From NCBI RefSeq assembly GCF_028748105.1, contig NZ_CP118168.1, forward strand, positions 558,001 to 622,000: DNA of 64,000 nt, read 5' to 3'. Below, piece by piece: positions 52,531 to 60,281 of this stretch (the stretch's first letter is position 1; each line of letters starts with the position of its first letter). Under the pieces are notes generated by a model, which saw nothing but the letters and a program-made list of their open reading frames with translations, did no database searches and was not told the DNA's origin. Source of the DNA: Entomospira nematocerorum (GTDB lineage Bacteria > Spirochaetota > Spirochaetia > WRBN01). The position numbers were made by a program, and so were the translations under genes.

Positions 52531-53232
52531 ATGGCAGAAGATGATCGAGATCGCGTATATGCAGTGATCGGATTGGGCAGATTTGGTATACATTTAGCGA
52601 TGGCCTTAGCAGATCGGGGCTTTAGTGTCGTTGCAATAGATAATGATCCAGTTGCTTTAGATGCTGTAAAGGGTAAGGTTGCACAGGCTTTATTGATTGA
52701 TGCCGAAGAGGAGTCGTTTGTCATTAGAGCACCTTTAGACGATGTGGATGTTGCTATCGTCTCTCTTAAACAATTTGAGGTAGCTATTCTAGCCGTTCTT
52801 TACTTAAAGCAGGTTGGAGTACCGTATATTATTGCACGTGCAGAGACGGCTATTCATGCTCATGCCTTGACAAAAGTTGGGGCGGATCAAATTGTCAATG
52901 TTGAGGAGGAAAGTGGTCAGAGATTAGCACATAATTTGACAAGTCCGCATATTCTAGATGTGATTCGCTTGAGTAATATTGTCACTCTAGCAGAGGTTGT
53001 TGCTCACAGTAATATTGTTAATAAGCAATTGAAAGAGTTAGACTTACGTAATCAGTATGGAATTAGTATTGTTGCCATTCGTCGCATACAATTAAAGATG
53101 GATGAAGAAGGTCTTCCGGTACAGGGAGAGGAGTTATTACTTCCAGGTCCTAATGATACTGTTGAGGTGGGTGATATTTTGATTGTTGTGGGAACAAATA
53201 GTGCTGTAGACAAGCTTCAGGGTGAGGATTAG
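52531..53232 (+). CDS. ktrA: Potassium channel gating protein KtrA (RCK)
   Basis: 233 residues. RCK-N: nucleotide-binding GLGRFG at 14-19 and the acidic end VVAIDNDP, then DAEEESFV and ARAETAIHAHALTKVGAD. RCK-C: about 145-233, ending VGDILIVVGTN. One RCK module fits KtrA rather than the double module of TrkA. It forms the octameric ring that opens KtrB on binding ATP or NAD(H). It lies 17 bp after ktrB. Confidence 0.95.
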   Translation: MAEDDRDRVYAVIGLGRFGIHLAMALADRGFSVVAIDNDPVALDAVKGKVAQALLIDAEEESFVIRAPLDDVDVAIVSLKQFEVAILAVLYLKQVGVPYIIARAETAIHAHALTKVGADQIVNVEEESGQRLAHNLTSPHILDVIRLSNIVTLAEVVAHSNIVNKQLKELDLRNQYGISIVAIRRIQLKMDEEGLPVQGEELLLPGPNDTVEVGDILIVVGTNSAVDKLQGED

Positions 53233-53233
53233 A

Positions 53234-53974
53234 ATGATTCTTGTTACTAAACAGCGTCTTCTGTTCTTTTTGGTGTCTCTTGTTTTGATGCAAATGGTGT
53301 TTTTATTTTATATGGATCACTTAATGACGCATGAATCAGATATAAAGTTTTTACGAGAACAGCAACTTTATATTCATATTGTTACTTTGGTAGTTTTTAT
53401 TGGAATGATTTATTGGCTCTATGCAACATCACGGCGTATTGATCGGGAGTTGAAGCGTATTGTAACACTAGCAGGAACGAGTAAGTATAATCCGGATAGG
53501 AGTAAAAGGACACTGGGATCTCTTGGGAGTTATCTTAATGATATTTTGGCACAGGTTCTCTTGCTGAGCGATAAACGAAGAATGAAGATTAGTGCCCAAA
53601 ATGTTTTAATTGAAGCACTACAAGAGATGATTCCCTCGTTTTTTGTTGTTGTTGATATTGAGGGTCTTGTTGTTGGATATAGTGTTTCTGCGCGAGAAAG
53701 ACTGGGTGTCGGTCTTACTAAGAGTGCTTTTCTAGGTGATTTGATTACGCAGTTTGAAGTACAGCAATACCTAGCACACTTTTCTGTGAATGGTGTCAGT
53801 ATTTCTGCTGGTGAATATGAATGCTATCCTATTTATGATGAGAATGTCGTTATTCATTATGTGCTAGTTTTAGATAAGAATATGGAGCAAAGTGAGCGTG
53901 TTATGCGGTCACTGCATCAAGGTGCAGAAAAAGTTATACGCAAGCAAAATTTTTTGCATAAGATAGAAATTTGA
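53234..53974 (+). CDS. Two-helix membrane protein with a PAS-like domain
   Basis: 246 residues from ATG 53234, 1 bp after the ktrA stop (GAGG upstream; an in-frame GTG at 53222 is less likely). Two membrane helices (about 8-27 and 44-63) enclose a short external loop. A cytoplasmic helix follows (RRIDRELKRIVTLAG), then a PAS-like domain (about 130-215: MIPSFFVVVDIEGLVVGYS through YPIYDENVVIHYVLVLDKN). No kinase, cyclase or DNA-binding domain is attached. It could sense redox or ligand state and act on the Ktr system; that is inferred from position only. Confidence 0.6.
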   Translation: MILVTKQRLLFFLVSLVLMQMVFLFYMDHLMTHESDIKFLREQQLYIHIVTLVVFIGMIYWLYATSRRIDRELKRIVTLAGTSKYNPDRSKRTLGSLGSYLNDILAQVLLLSDKRRMKISAQNVLIEALQEMIPSFFVVVDIEGLVVGYSVSARERLGVGLTKSAFLGDLITQFEVQQYLAHFSVNGVSISAGEYECYPIYDENVVIHYVLVLDKNMEQSERVMRSLHQGAEKVIRKQNFLHKIEI

Positions 53975-54022
53975 CGTAAGCACAGAGTCTACTGGATTAT
54001 CATGCTGGTATATTGTTAGCGA

Positions 54023-54051
54023 TTGATTAAAATAATATCTTTGGATATGAT
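54023..54051 (+). promoter_or_regulatory. Promoter of the micro-ORF/MATE transcript
   Basis: TTGATT (54023-54028) and TATGAT (54046-54051) with exactly 17 bp between. The -10 box lies inside the palindrome at 54044-54066. Confidence 0.75.
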
Positions 54052-54066
54052 AAGAGACATCATATC
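54044..54066. promoter_or_regulatory. Palindromic operator candidate over the MATE promoter
   Basis: GATATGAT (54044-54051) and ATCATATC (54059-54066) are perfect 8-bp inverted repeats around AAGAGAC. The site covers the -10 box and the start of transcription, where a dimeric repressor would block RNA polymerase. No regulator gene is adjacent. Confidence 0.65.
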
Positions 54067-54086
54067 TTTAAATAAGGAGGAAATTC

Positions 54087-54170
54087 ATGCGTATTGTATG
54101 GAGAGAGCAACAATATTTTTGTCAACGAGAGACACAAGATTTTTGGTTAGAGAAGATTCACGATAGTTAA
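54087..54170 (+). CDS. 27-residue micro-ORF upstream of the MATE transporter
   Basis: ATG 54087 to TAA 54170, with a perfect AAGGAGG 6 bp before the start, a stronger ribosome site than most genes here. The peptide (MRIVWREQQYFCQRETQDFW, then seven more residues) has two Trp, one Cys and many charged residues, and no membrane segment. It ends 19 bp before the MATE gene and shares its promoter. It could be a leader peptide that sets MATE expression, or a small functional protein. The 215-bp interval holds nothing else. Confidence 0.5.
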   Translation: MRIVWREQQYFCQRETQDFWLEKIHDS

Positions 54171-54189
54171 ATGAGAGTAAGGAGATGTA

Positions 54190-55602
54190 ATGAGTAACGT
54201 ACAAGGGAGTACACATAATAATATAAGTATAGAGGATAAGGACAGAACTAGTTATCGACGAATATTAAAAATCGCTATTCCGATGGTTGTTCAGGGCCTT
54301 ATTTTTACGACAATGCTACTGGCTGATCGGTTATTTGTCGCAAGATATGATCCTATCTTTTTTGCTGCTGTTGGGACAGCAGGAGGTATGGCTACAGCCA
54401 TAGCGTTTTTTTTTAGTGGAACGATTGGTTTTGCAAGTAATATAGTTGCACAGTACTATGGTGCAGAGCGTAGGACTATGCTTGCTTACCCCGTGTGGGC
54501 TGGTTTGAGTGTAGCTGCGATATCAGCATTACTATTAGTCATTACGCTACCTCTTACGCAAAATATTTTTCGTATTGAGTATTTTAGACATAGTGAAGAG
54601 TTAATTCTAAGTGAGCAGCTTTATTTTCGTTTTATTGTGGTAATGCATGCAATCGGCTTATTTCAGGTTGCATTGAGCTCATTTTTCATTGGTATTGGCC
54701 AGACATTTAAGACAATGATTGTTGCTATTGTTGGAAATCTTGTTAATATTATTTTTGATTGGTTCTTAATTTTTGGAGTCGGGGTATTCCCTGAACTTGG
54801 TTTAATGGGTGCCGGGGTTGCATCGGTGATGGCATCAATTGTCAGTGTCATTTTATCGATTGGATTTTATATACATGCCTCTAAACAATATCCAGGTATT
54901 CTCAAGCCAAAAGTAGACTTGATAGTATTGAAGCGACTACTAGCACTGGGAACACCGGCAGGACTACAAATGGGATTAGAAATGGCTGGATTTAGCGTAT
55001 TACAGATGGCCTTAGGTGGGATCAGTATAGCTACACTGGGAGCATCTTCTGTAAGTTTTGGTCTGCAGGCATTTGTATATACACCGGTTGTGGCCATGGC
55101 AGGCGCAGGAGCGATTATTATTGGTCAAGAGCGCGGTGCGCTACGCATGCATAATTTTAAACCAATTATTCGTAAAGTTTTGATTATTAGTAATATTTAT
55201 AGCTTTATTATGTTACTTGTCATGTGGGGATTTCCAGAGCAGTTAATTTCTCTTTATGGAAGTGAGGATAACACATCAAACCCAGAGGTCTTAGTAGAAA
55301 TACAGCATATTGCACGTTATTTTTTATTAATAACTGGAATTTGGTTGATTCCTGATACGTTTTTCAATACATACATGCAGGTGTTGAAGGCTTTAGGAGA
55401 TAGTCGCTATCTTTCTATAAATATTATTGCAGCAACATTATTTATAATTGTGATTCCATCTCTCATATTAATGCAGATTACTGCACCATGGGCGAAGTAT
55501 GCGATTTATAGCTTAACCATTCTCTATGTAATCTTTTTATGGATTATGTTTGGGTTACGCTATCGCAGTAATAAGTGGAAAGATAATCACGTTATTGACT
55601 AA
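54190..55602 (+). CDS. MATE-family efflux transporter, copy 1
   Basis: 470 residues, twelve predicted membrane helices in two MatE halves. It opens YRRILKIAIPMVVQGLIFTTMLLADRLFVARY and continues with FFFSGTIGFASNIVAQYYGA, IGIGQTFKTM, VGNLVNIIFDWFLIFG and, in the second half, LGTPAGLQMGLEMAGF and IIIGQERGA. It exports cationic compounds in exchange for sodium or protons; the substrate is unknown. AAGGAGATGTA precedes the ATG. The gene lies behind a palindromic promoter and micro-ORF and is followed by a paralogue. Confidence 0.9.
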   Translation: MSNVQGSTHNNISIEDKDRTSYRRILKIAIPMVVQGLIFTTMLLADRLFVARYDPIFFAAVGTAGGMATAIAFFFSGTIGFASNIVAQYYGAERRTMLAYPVWAGLSVAAISALLLVITLPLTQNIFRIEYFRHSEELILSEQLYFRFIVVMHAIGLFQVALSSFFIGIGQTFKTMIVAIVGNLVNIIFDWFLIFGVGVFPELGLMGAGVASVMASIVSVILSIGFYIHASKQYPGILKPKVDLIVLKRLLALGTPAGLQMGLEMAGFSVLQMALGGISIATLGASSVSFGLQAFVYTPVVAMAGAGAIIIGQERGALRMHNFKPIIRKVLIISNIYSFIMLLVMWGFPEQLISLYGSEDNTSNPEVLVEIQHIARYFLLITGIWLIPDTFFNTYMQVLKALGDSRYLSINIIAATLFIIVIPSLILMQITAPWAKYAIYSLTILYVIFLWIMFGLRYRSNKWKDNHVID

Positions 55603-55702
55603 ATTCTCTAGTAATATAAAATAGTATTTCAGAAGAGAAGTACTTGAAAGCCTCATCTCTTTTAGTATTTTATAGGAAGAAGTCAAATAAAAGGACATAA
55701 AA

Positions 55703-57133
55703 GTGAAAGGATTCTTCCCTAAAAGAGCGACAAAACGTTCGTGTTTAGATACAGAAGAGAAACTAGACTGCCAACGTACAAGTTATTTTCGATTAATTAG
55801 TTTAGCTATTCCCTTGGTGGTTCAAGGGTTTATCTTTATTTTGGCGTTATTAGTGGATAGATTGCTGATAGCTCACTATGATTTGATTCAATTTGCGGCA
55901 GTGGGTATTGCTGGATGGACAGCAACAGCAATCTTCTTTTTTTTCCATGGGACAGTAAATTTTGCTGGTAATATGGTTGCACAATATTTTGGAGCAAATA
56001 GACGAGAATTTCTGATTGATCCAGTGTGGGTTGCCTTAGTTTTAGCAGGAATTTTCTCAGTTGTTCTTATTGCTACGATTCCTTGGAGTAAGCAAATTTT
56101 TGGTATTCCTCTATTTAATATGGAGTCAAGTATGCGCAAATATTCAGAGATTTACTTCTCCTTGTTGATGCTTGCACATGCTATTAGTCTTTTTTCTACC
56201 GCTGTAATGGTTTTTTTTGCAGGAATCGGGCATACAGTAAAGTTGATGATGATTGCTATTGTTGGCAATGTTGTGAATATGGGTTTTGGTTGGCTCTTAA
56301 TATTTGGGCACTGGGGATTTCCAGAGTTAGGTATTACAGGAGCTGGTCTTGCATCCGTTATTAGTAGTGCAGTAAGCCTAGCTTTTGCGTTATCTCTTTT
56401 TTTCTTAGCGGCTAAGAGTTATCCAGCCATATTGAAGCCACGGATCAAGTGGAGACAGATGGGACGCCTTATTAAAATGGGTTCTCCAGCCGGATTAGAG
56501 ATGGGATTAGAGATGAGTGGATTTGCTATTTTAAAACTAGCATTGGGAAGTATTAGTGCAGAAGCCGTTGCAGCAGCAGGAATTAGCTTTAGTTTATTAG
56601 AATTTGTGGATGCACCATTGGATGCTCTTGCTGCCGCAACAGCTATTATGATTGCCCAAGAGCGAGGTGCATTGAGGTATCACAATTTAGGGATTATCAT
56701 TCGTAGAGCTTTAATTATTGCGATTAGCTATAGTATTGTGATGATGCTTGTATTAGGATTATACCCTGCGCAGTTGATTGGCCTTTTTAGTGGGGGTGAT
56801 GATGTGGGATCATATGAGGCATTACAGGAAATTTATCGTATTGCGGGGGTATATATCTGGTTGACGATGATTTGGCTTGTCCCTAATGCCTACTTAACAA
56901 TTTACAGTAGAGGATTAAAGGCACTTGGTGATAGTCGTTATCTTGCTGTTTGGATTATTTTCCTTACATTTACCATTATTATTGGACCCTCTTTATGGCT
57001 TATGCAGCAGCCTTGGTGGTGGACAACCTATGCAATTTATGGTGTAACTATTCCTTATGTGTTAGTATTATCCTATATTTTAAGAAAACGTTATTTGAGT
57101 GGAATTTGGCGTGATGTACATATGGTTGATTAA
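55703..57133 (+). CDS. MATE-family efflux transporter, copy 2
   Basis: 476 residues from a GTG with AAAAGGAC upstream. Same architecture as copy 1 and similar throughout: SLAIPLVVQGFIFILALLVD, FFHGTVNFAGNMVAQYFGA, GIGHTVKLMMIAIVGNVVNM, GSPAGLEMGLEMSGF, IMIAQERGALRYHNL, RGLKALGDSRYLA. The two arose by tandem duplication but have diverged considerably. The 100-bp gap between them can fold (TATAAAATA with TATTTTATA, and AGAGA with TCTCT) but has no T-run, so read-through from copy 1 is possible. Confidence 0.9.
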   Translation: MKGFFPKRATKRSCLDTEEKLDCQRTSYFRLISLAIPLVVQGFIFILALLVDRLLIAHYDLIQFAAVGIAGWTATAIFFFFHGTVNFAGNMVAQYFGANRREFLIDPVWVALVLAGIFSVVLIATIPWSKQIFGIPLFNMESSMRKYSEIYFSLLMLAHAISLFSTAVMVFFAGIGHTVKLMMIAIVGNVVNMGFGWLLIFGHWGFPELGITGAGLASVISSAVSLAFALSLFFLAAKSYPAILKPRIKWRQMGRLIKMGSPAGLEMGLEMSGFAILKLALGSISAEAVAAAGISFSLLEFVDAPLDALAAATAIMIAQERGALRYHNLGIIIRRALIIAISYSIVMMLVLGLYPAQLIGLFSGGDDVGSYEALQEIYRIAGVYIWLTMIWLVPNAYLTIYSRGLKALGDSRYLAVWIIFLTFTIIIGPSLWLMQQPWWWTTYAIYGVTIPYVLVLSYILRKRYLSGIWRDVHMVD

Positions 57134-57172
57134 TGCATTTATCATTGTAGAAAAGAAAAGTGAGGATAAAGG

Positions 57173-57967
57173 ATGTTATTGAAGAAAATAGTAACAGTAG
57201 TAGTGATGTTCCTTGGGCTAGCCATGACATCATATGCGGAGGAGTGGATGATGTATCAGGCTCAAGAAGATGTTGTTGGTATAGATGTTGAAATTTTGCA
57301 TGCCAATGTAGAAGTTGTTTGGTCTAAACAAGAAAGAGTTACCGTAACGCTATTAGGGGATAGTAGCCGTAATTTTCCACTTATCACGGAGTATCGTAAA
57401 ACTAGCTCTGTGCTTGTAGTTGGTGAGTCTGTTGCCTTGGGCAAGCGGATTAGTGATTTTTGGAATAATAAGGATATGGTATCTGATAAGAAGTTGCTCC
57501 CTATAACAATTCAGATTCAAATTCCTAAAAAAATGCAAATACCACTGCGAATTAAGGTTCTCATGGGCGATATTAGAATTATAGGTGGCGGTGTCACTAC
57601 AAAACAGAGCATTACATTGGAAACACTTAATGGGAATATTCATGTGGAGGATTTACAGGCTGTCTATATAATGGCAAAGAGTAGCAAAGGTGATCTTCAG
57701 TTTAAGAATATTTATGCACAATTTATGCAAATTGCAAGCATATATGGTAATATCTTGGTGTCGTGGCAAAAAAAGAGAGGGGCGATCTTTCTTCGTGCCA
57801 GTCAGTTGGCAGGAAAAGCTATGATTAGTCAGCAGAGTGTTTCTCTTCCTTTGCAACTGGAGAGTGTTGGTGTGATTGGAGCGGTGAAGAGTAGTATGTT
57901 CTTTGATAGTGCATTACCAGAATTAGAAATTCAGAGTGGATATGGGTTAATTCAAATTGATATATAA
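57173..57967 (+). CDS. Exported DUF4097-like beta-helix protein
   Basis: 264 residues. Signal peptide MLLKKIVTVVVMFLGLAMTSYA. The mature part is repetitive beta: VVGIDVEILHANVEVVWSK, ITIQIQIPKKM, LRIKVLMGDIRIIGG, SITLETLNGNIHVEDL, YIMAKSSKGDLQFKNI, MQIASIYGNILVSWQ and a final LEIQSGYGLIQIDI. The recurring strand-turn with GxI/L is the pattern of DUF4097/GIN adhesin-head domains. It probably sits in the periplasm or on the surface. It leads a small run with coaE and a SPOR gene. Confidence 0.7.
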   Translation: MLLKKIVTVVVMFLGLAMTSYAEEWMMYQAQEDVVGIDVEILHANVEVVWSKQERVTVTLLGDSSRNFPLITEYRKTSSVLVVGESVALGKRISDFWNNKDMVSDKKLLPITIQIQIPKKMQIPLRIKVLMGDIRIIGGGVTTKQSITLETLNGNIHVEDLQAVYIMAKSSKGDLQFKNIYAQFMQIASIYGNILVSWQKKRGAIFLRASQLAGKAMISQQSVSLPLQLESVGVIGAVKSSMFFDSALPELEIQSGYGLIQIDI

Positions 57968-58005
57968 GGTATTAATATCACAGTAGATAATGGGGTGAGA
58001 GAGCA

Positions 58006-58617
58006 GTGGTAATTGGTGTTAGTGGGAAGGCTTGTACGGGAAAAAATGTTGTAAGTGATATGCTATTATCTCGTGGATGGATGGTTATCGACGCTGATCA
58101 AATAGGCCAGGTGGCTCTCGATGATGTAGCTTGCGAGGTTAAAGAAGTCTTTTCTTCTTTTGATATTTGGGATGATAGGCGTAATAGTATTGATCGTAAA
58201 AAACTAGGAAATCTCGTCTTTTCTGATAAAAATGCTCTCAAAAAACTCAATAACATTGTTCATCCACACATTGTTTTATCGATTAATCAAGAGATTCTAA
58301 AACATCGAGCAACAAAGAATATTGTTGTGAATGCAGCTCTATTACCTCAAGTAAAAATTGAGGGAGTAGATGCGATTGTCTTTGTTCAAGCACATTTGTG
58401 GTTACGGATTTATCGAGCATTATATAGAGATAAAAGGGGTCTTCGATTTGTTTTACGGAGAATTTGGGCACAGCGACACTTACGACCTCAACTTTTTTGG
58501 AAAAATGTCGATATATATTATATCAATAATAATAGAACAACTGCAGTATTAGAGAAGAATTTAAATCGAGTATTTGCAAAAATGAAAGGATTGTCATGTC
58601 AAAAAATGGAACACTAA
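58006..58617 (+). CDS. coaE: Dephospho-CoA kinase
   Basis: 203 residues from a GTG start. P-loop GVSGKACTGKN at 4-14, VIDADQIGQVALDD (DxD of the CoA site), RKKLGNLVFSDKNALKKLNNIVHPHI (family signature), VNAALLPQV and VFVQAHLWLRIYRA. Final step of coenzyme A synthesis. The ATP-lid region (RRIWAQRHLRPQL) is somewhat divergent. It overlaps the SPOR gene by 22 bp. Confidence 0.92.
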   Translation: MVIGVSGKACTGKNVVSDMLLSRGWMVIDADQIGQVALDDVACEVKEVFSSFDIWDDRRNSIDRKKLGNLVFSDKNALKKLNNIVHPHIVLSINQEILKHRATKNIVVNAALLPQVKIEGVDAIVFVQAHLWLRIYRALYRDKRGLRFVLRRIWAQRHLRPQLFWKNVDIYYINNNRTTAVLEKNLNRVFAKMKGLSCQKMEH

Positions 58618-59261
58618 TCACAGTTATTTTATCTATACTTGTTGTTGGTGCAACAGTATGGGTTGGGGGATTACTGTTACGCGATCAGCAGGATAAAGAG
58701 ACAATTATTGCTATAACGCCTGATATTATTTTACCTTCTCCTGTGATTGATGATGGAGATCTTGGTACAACAGATATTACCATTGATCCATCAGATACCT
58801 ATCCTTATGAAGAGCATGAAAATGATATAGAAAAGCAGGATTTAGATCTTTCAACGGAGTCTCTGCTTGATAAAGACCCTTCTTCTATAAGTGAAGCAAT
58901 AACGCCTTCTACGGTTGTTACAAAAGATGATAAGATGAGTAAAGTAATGGTGTCTCCACCATTGCAAGGTGGAACACGTTATTGGGTTCAAGCCGGAAGT
59001 TTTAGCTCATTAGCACGAGCAACAGCAGCAGCCTCAGCTCTTGAGGGTCTTGGTCTGAGCGGTGGTATTGAGACGATTACGCAAGGGGATCGTATTTTAT
59101 ATCGTTTGCGCTTTGGAGCCTGGATGAGTGTGGAAGAAGCGGAGAGGTTTCGAGACTATTTACGTAATCAACCGGTCTTGCGACGAGCCTTTTTGGAGAG
59201 AAAAATGAGTGATCGAAGTGCAGATTTTGCCGATGCATATGTTGTGGAAACATATTACTAG
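58596..59261 (+). CDS. Membrane-anchored SPOR-domain protein
   Basis: 221 residues. One N-terminal membrane helix (about 6-28), an acidic, Pro/Thr-rich periplasmic linker (about 30-125), and a C-terminal SPOR domain (about 127-200: RYWVQAGSFSSLARATAAAS through ILYRLRFGAWMSVEEAERF). SPOR domains bind denuded glycan strands at division septa. It starts inside coaE, so translation is coupled. A role in cell division or peptidoglycan remodelling is inferred from the domain. Confidence 0.88.
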   Translation: MSKNGTLITVILSILVVGATVWVGGLLLRDQQDKETIIAITPDIILPSPVIDDGDLGTTDITIDPSDTYPYEEHENDIEKQDLDLSTESLLDKDPSSISEAITPSTVVTKDDKMSKVMVSPPLQGGTRYWVQAGSFSSLARATAAASALEGLGLSGGIETITQGDRILYRLRFGAWMSVEEAERFRDYLRNQPVLRRAFLERKMSDRSADFADAYVVETYY

Positions 59262-59268
59262 GTAAGAC

Positions 59269-59297
59269 TTGCTTTTTCTTATACGACAAAGTATACT
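59269..59297 (+). promoter_or_regulatory. Promoter of the flagellar rod gene
   Basis: TTGCTT (59269-59274) and TATACT (59292-59297) with 17 bp between, 20 bp before the start codon of the gene at 59318. Confidence 0.65.
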
Positions 59298-59317
59298 GGA
59301 TAGAGATAGAGGATAAA

Positions 59318-60199
59318 ATGGTAAGAGGTTTATATATTGGTGCTTCTGGCATGCAGGCAAATGAGAATCGCATGAATGTTGTTGCAAACAATCTTGCAAA
59401 TGTTGATTTGACAGGATATAAGAAAGATGTCTCGATTTTGAAGTCTTTTCCAGAGATGCTTATACAAAGAAGTCATGATAATGGTGTTGTGAAGTTGCCA
59501 ATTGGAAGCTATGATTCTAGTCCTATCGTGGGAAAACTGGGAACTGGGGTTGAGTATAATGAGACATTTACTACATTTGAACAAGGAAGTCTTAAGCAAA
59601 CAGGTAACGCTTTTGACCTTGCTTTAGCAAATAATGATGATACTATTGCACGTGGCTTCTTCGTCATTGAAACTCCCCAAGGGGAGCGATATACACGTAA
59701 CGGAACTTTTATTTTGGGTAAAGAGGGATATCTAGAGACAAAAGATGGGTATCGTGTGTTAGGCGATAATGGTCCTATACAGGTAAAGCTCCATAACTTT
59801 GTCGTTGGTAAGGATGGTACTATTTATCATAATCAGGCTATTGATGATGATCCACGTATTTTAACATCTGCACGAGAAAATGATTGGTCTGCAAGAGAGA
59901 TCGTCGATCGGCTGCGCATTGTCCACTTTTATGATACGATGGATCAACCAGCGGAGCGCTACTTGGCAAAGGTTGGTAATAGTATGTGGAGTGAGACAGA
60001 GTTATCAGGTCCTGCTGTTGACTTAGAAGAAAAGAGACCACAGGTGTTACAAGGATTTCTAGAAGCATCATCAGTAAATGCGGTGCAGGAGATGGTGACA
60101 ATGATTACTGTGAACCGTGCTTATGAAGCATCACAAAAGACTATTCAAAGTGCGGATAATGCAATAGAGCAAGCAATCAGTAAGGTTCTGCGAGCATAG
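59318..60199 (+). CDS. flgF: Flagellar basal-body rod protein, FlgF/FlhO type
   Basis: 293 residues. The N-terminus MVRGLYIGASGMQANENRM, then NVVANNLANVDLTGYKKD, carries the rod/hook-protein motif. GNAFDLAL and FFVIETPQGERYTRNGTFIL are middle-domain signatures. The C-terminus FLEASSVNAVQEMVTMITVNRAYEASQKTI is the conserved D0 helix. VDLTGYKKD and GKLGTGVEYNETFTTFEQGSLKQT are features of the spirochaetal protein called FlgF or FlhO. Usually flgG follows; here a terminator and an unrelated lipoprotein do. Confidence 0.88.
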   Translation: MVRGLYIGASGMQANENRMNVVANNLANVDLTGYKKDVSILKSFPEMLIQRSHDNGVVKLPIGSYDSSPIVGKLGTGVEYNETFTTFEQGSLKQTGNAFDLALANNDDTIARGFFVIETPQGERYTRNGTFILGKEGYLETKDGYRVLGDNGPIQVKLHNFVVGKDGTIYHNQAIDDDPRILTSARENDWSAREIVDRLRIVHFYDTMDQPAERYLAKVGNSMWSETELSGPAVDLEEKRPQVLQGFLEASSVNAVQEMVTMITVNRAYEASQKTIQSADNAIEQAISKVLRA

Positions 60200-60224
60200 T
60201 TATCATAATAGAAAAAGAGTAGAG

Positions 60225-60247
60225 GGGAGGTTTATACCTCCCTTTTT
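60225..60247 (+). terminator. Intrinsic terminator after the flagellar rod gene
   Basis: GGGAGGT pairs with ACCTCCC around loop TTAT (60225-60242), followed by TTTTT. Confidence 0.93.
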
Positions 60248-60281
60248 ATATCTATATAACAAAGAGGTATGGAACATAGAG

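Noticed and set aside
55603..55702. Intrinsic terminator between the two MATE genes
   Set aside because: Inverted segments pair imperfectly and no T-run follows; not called.
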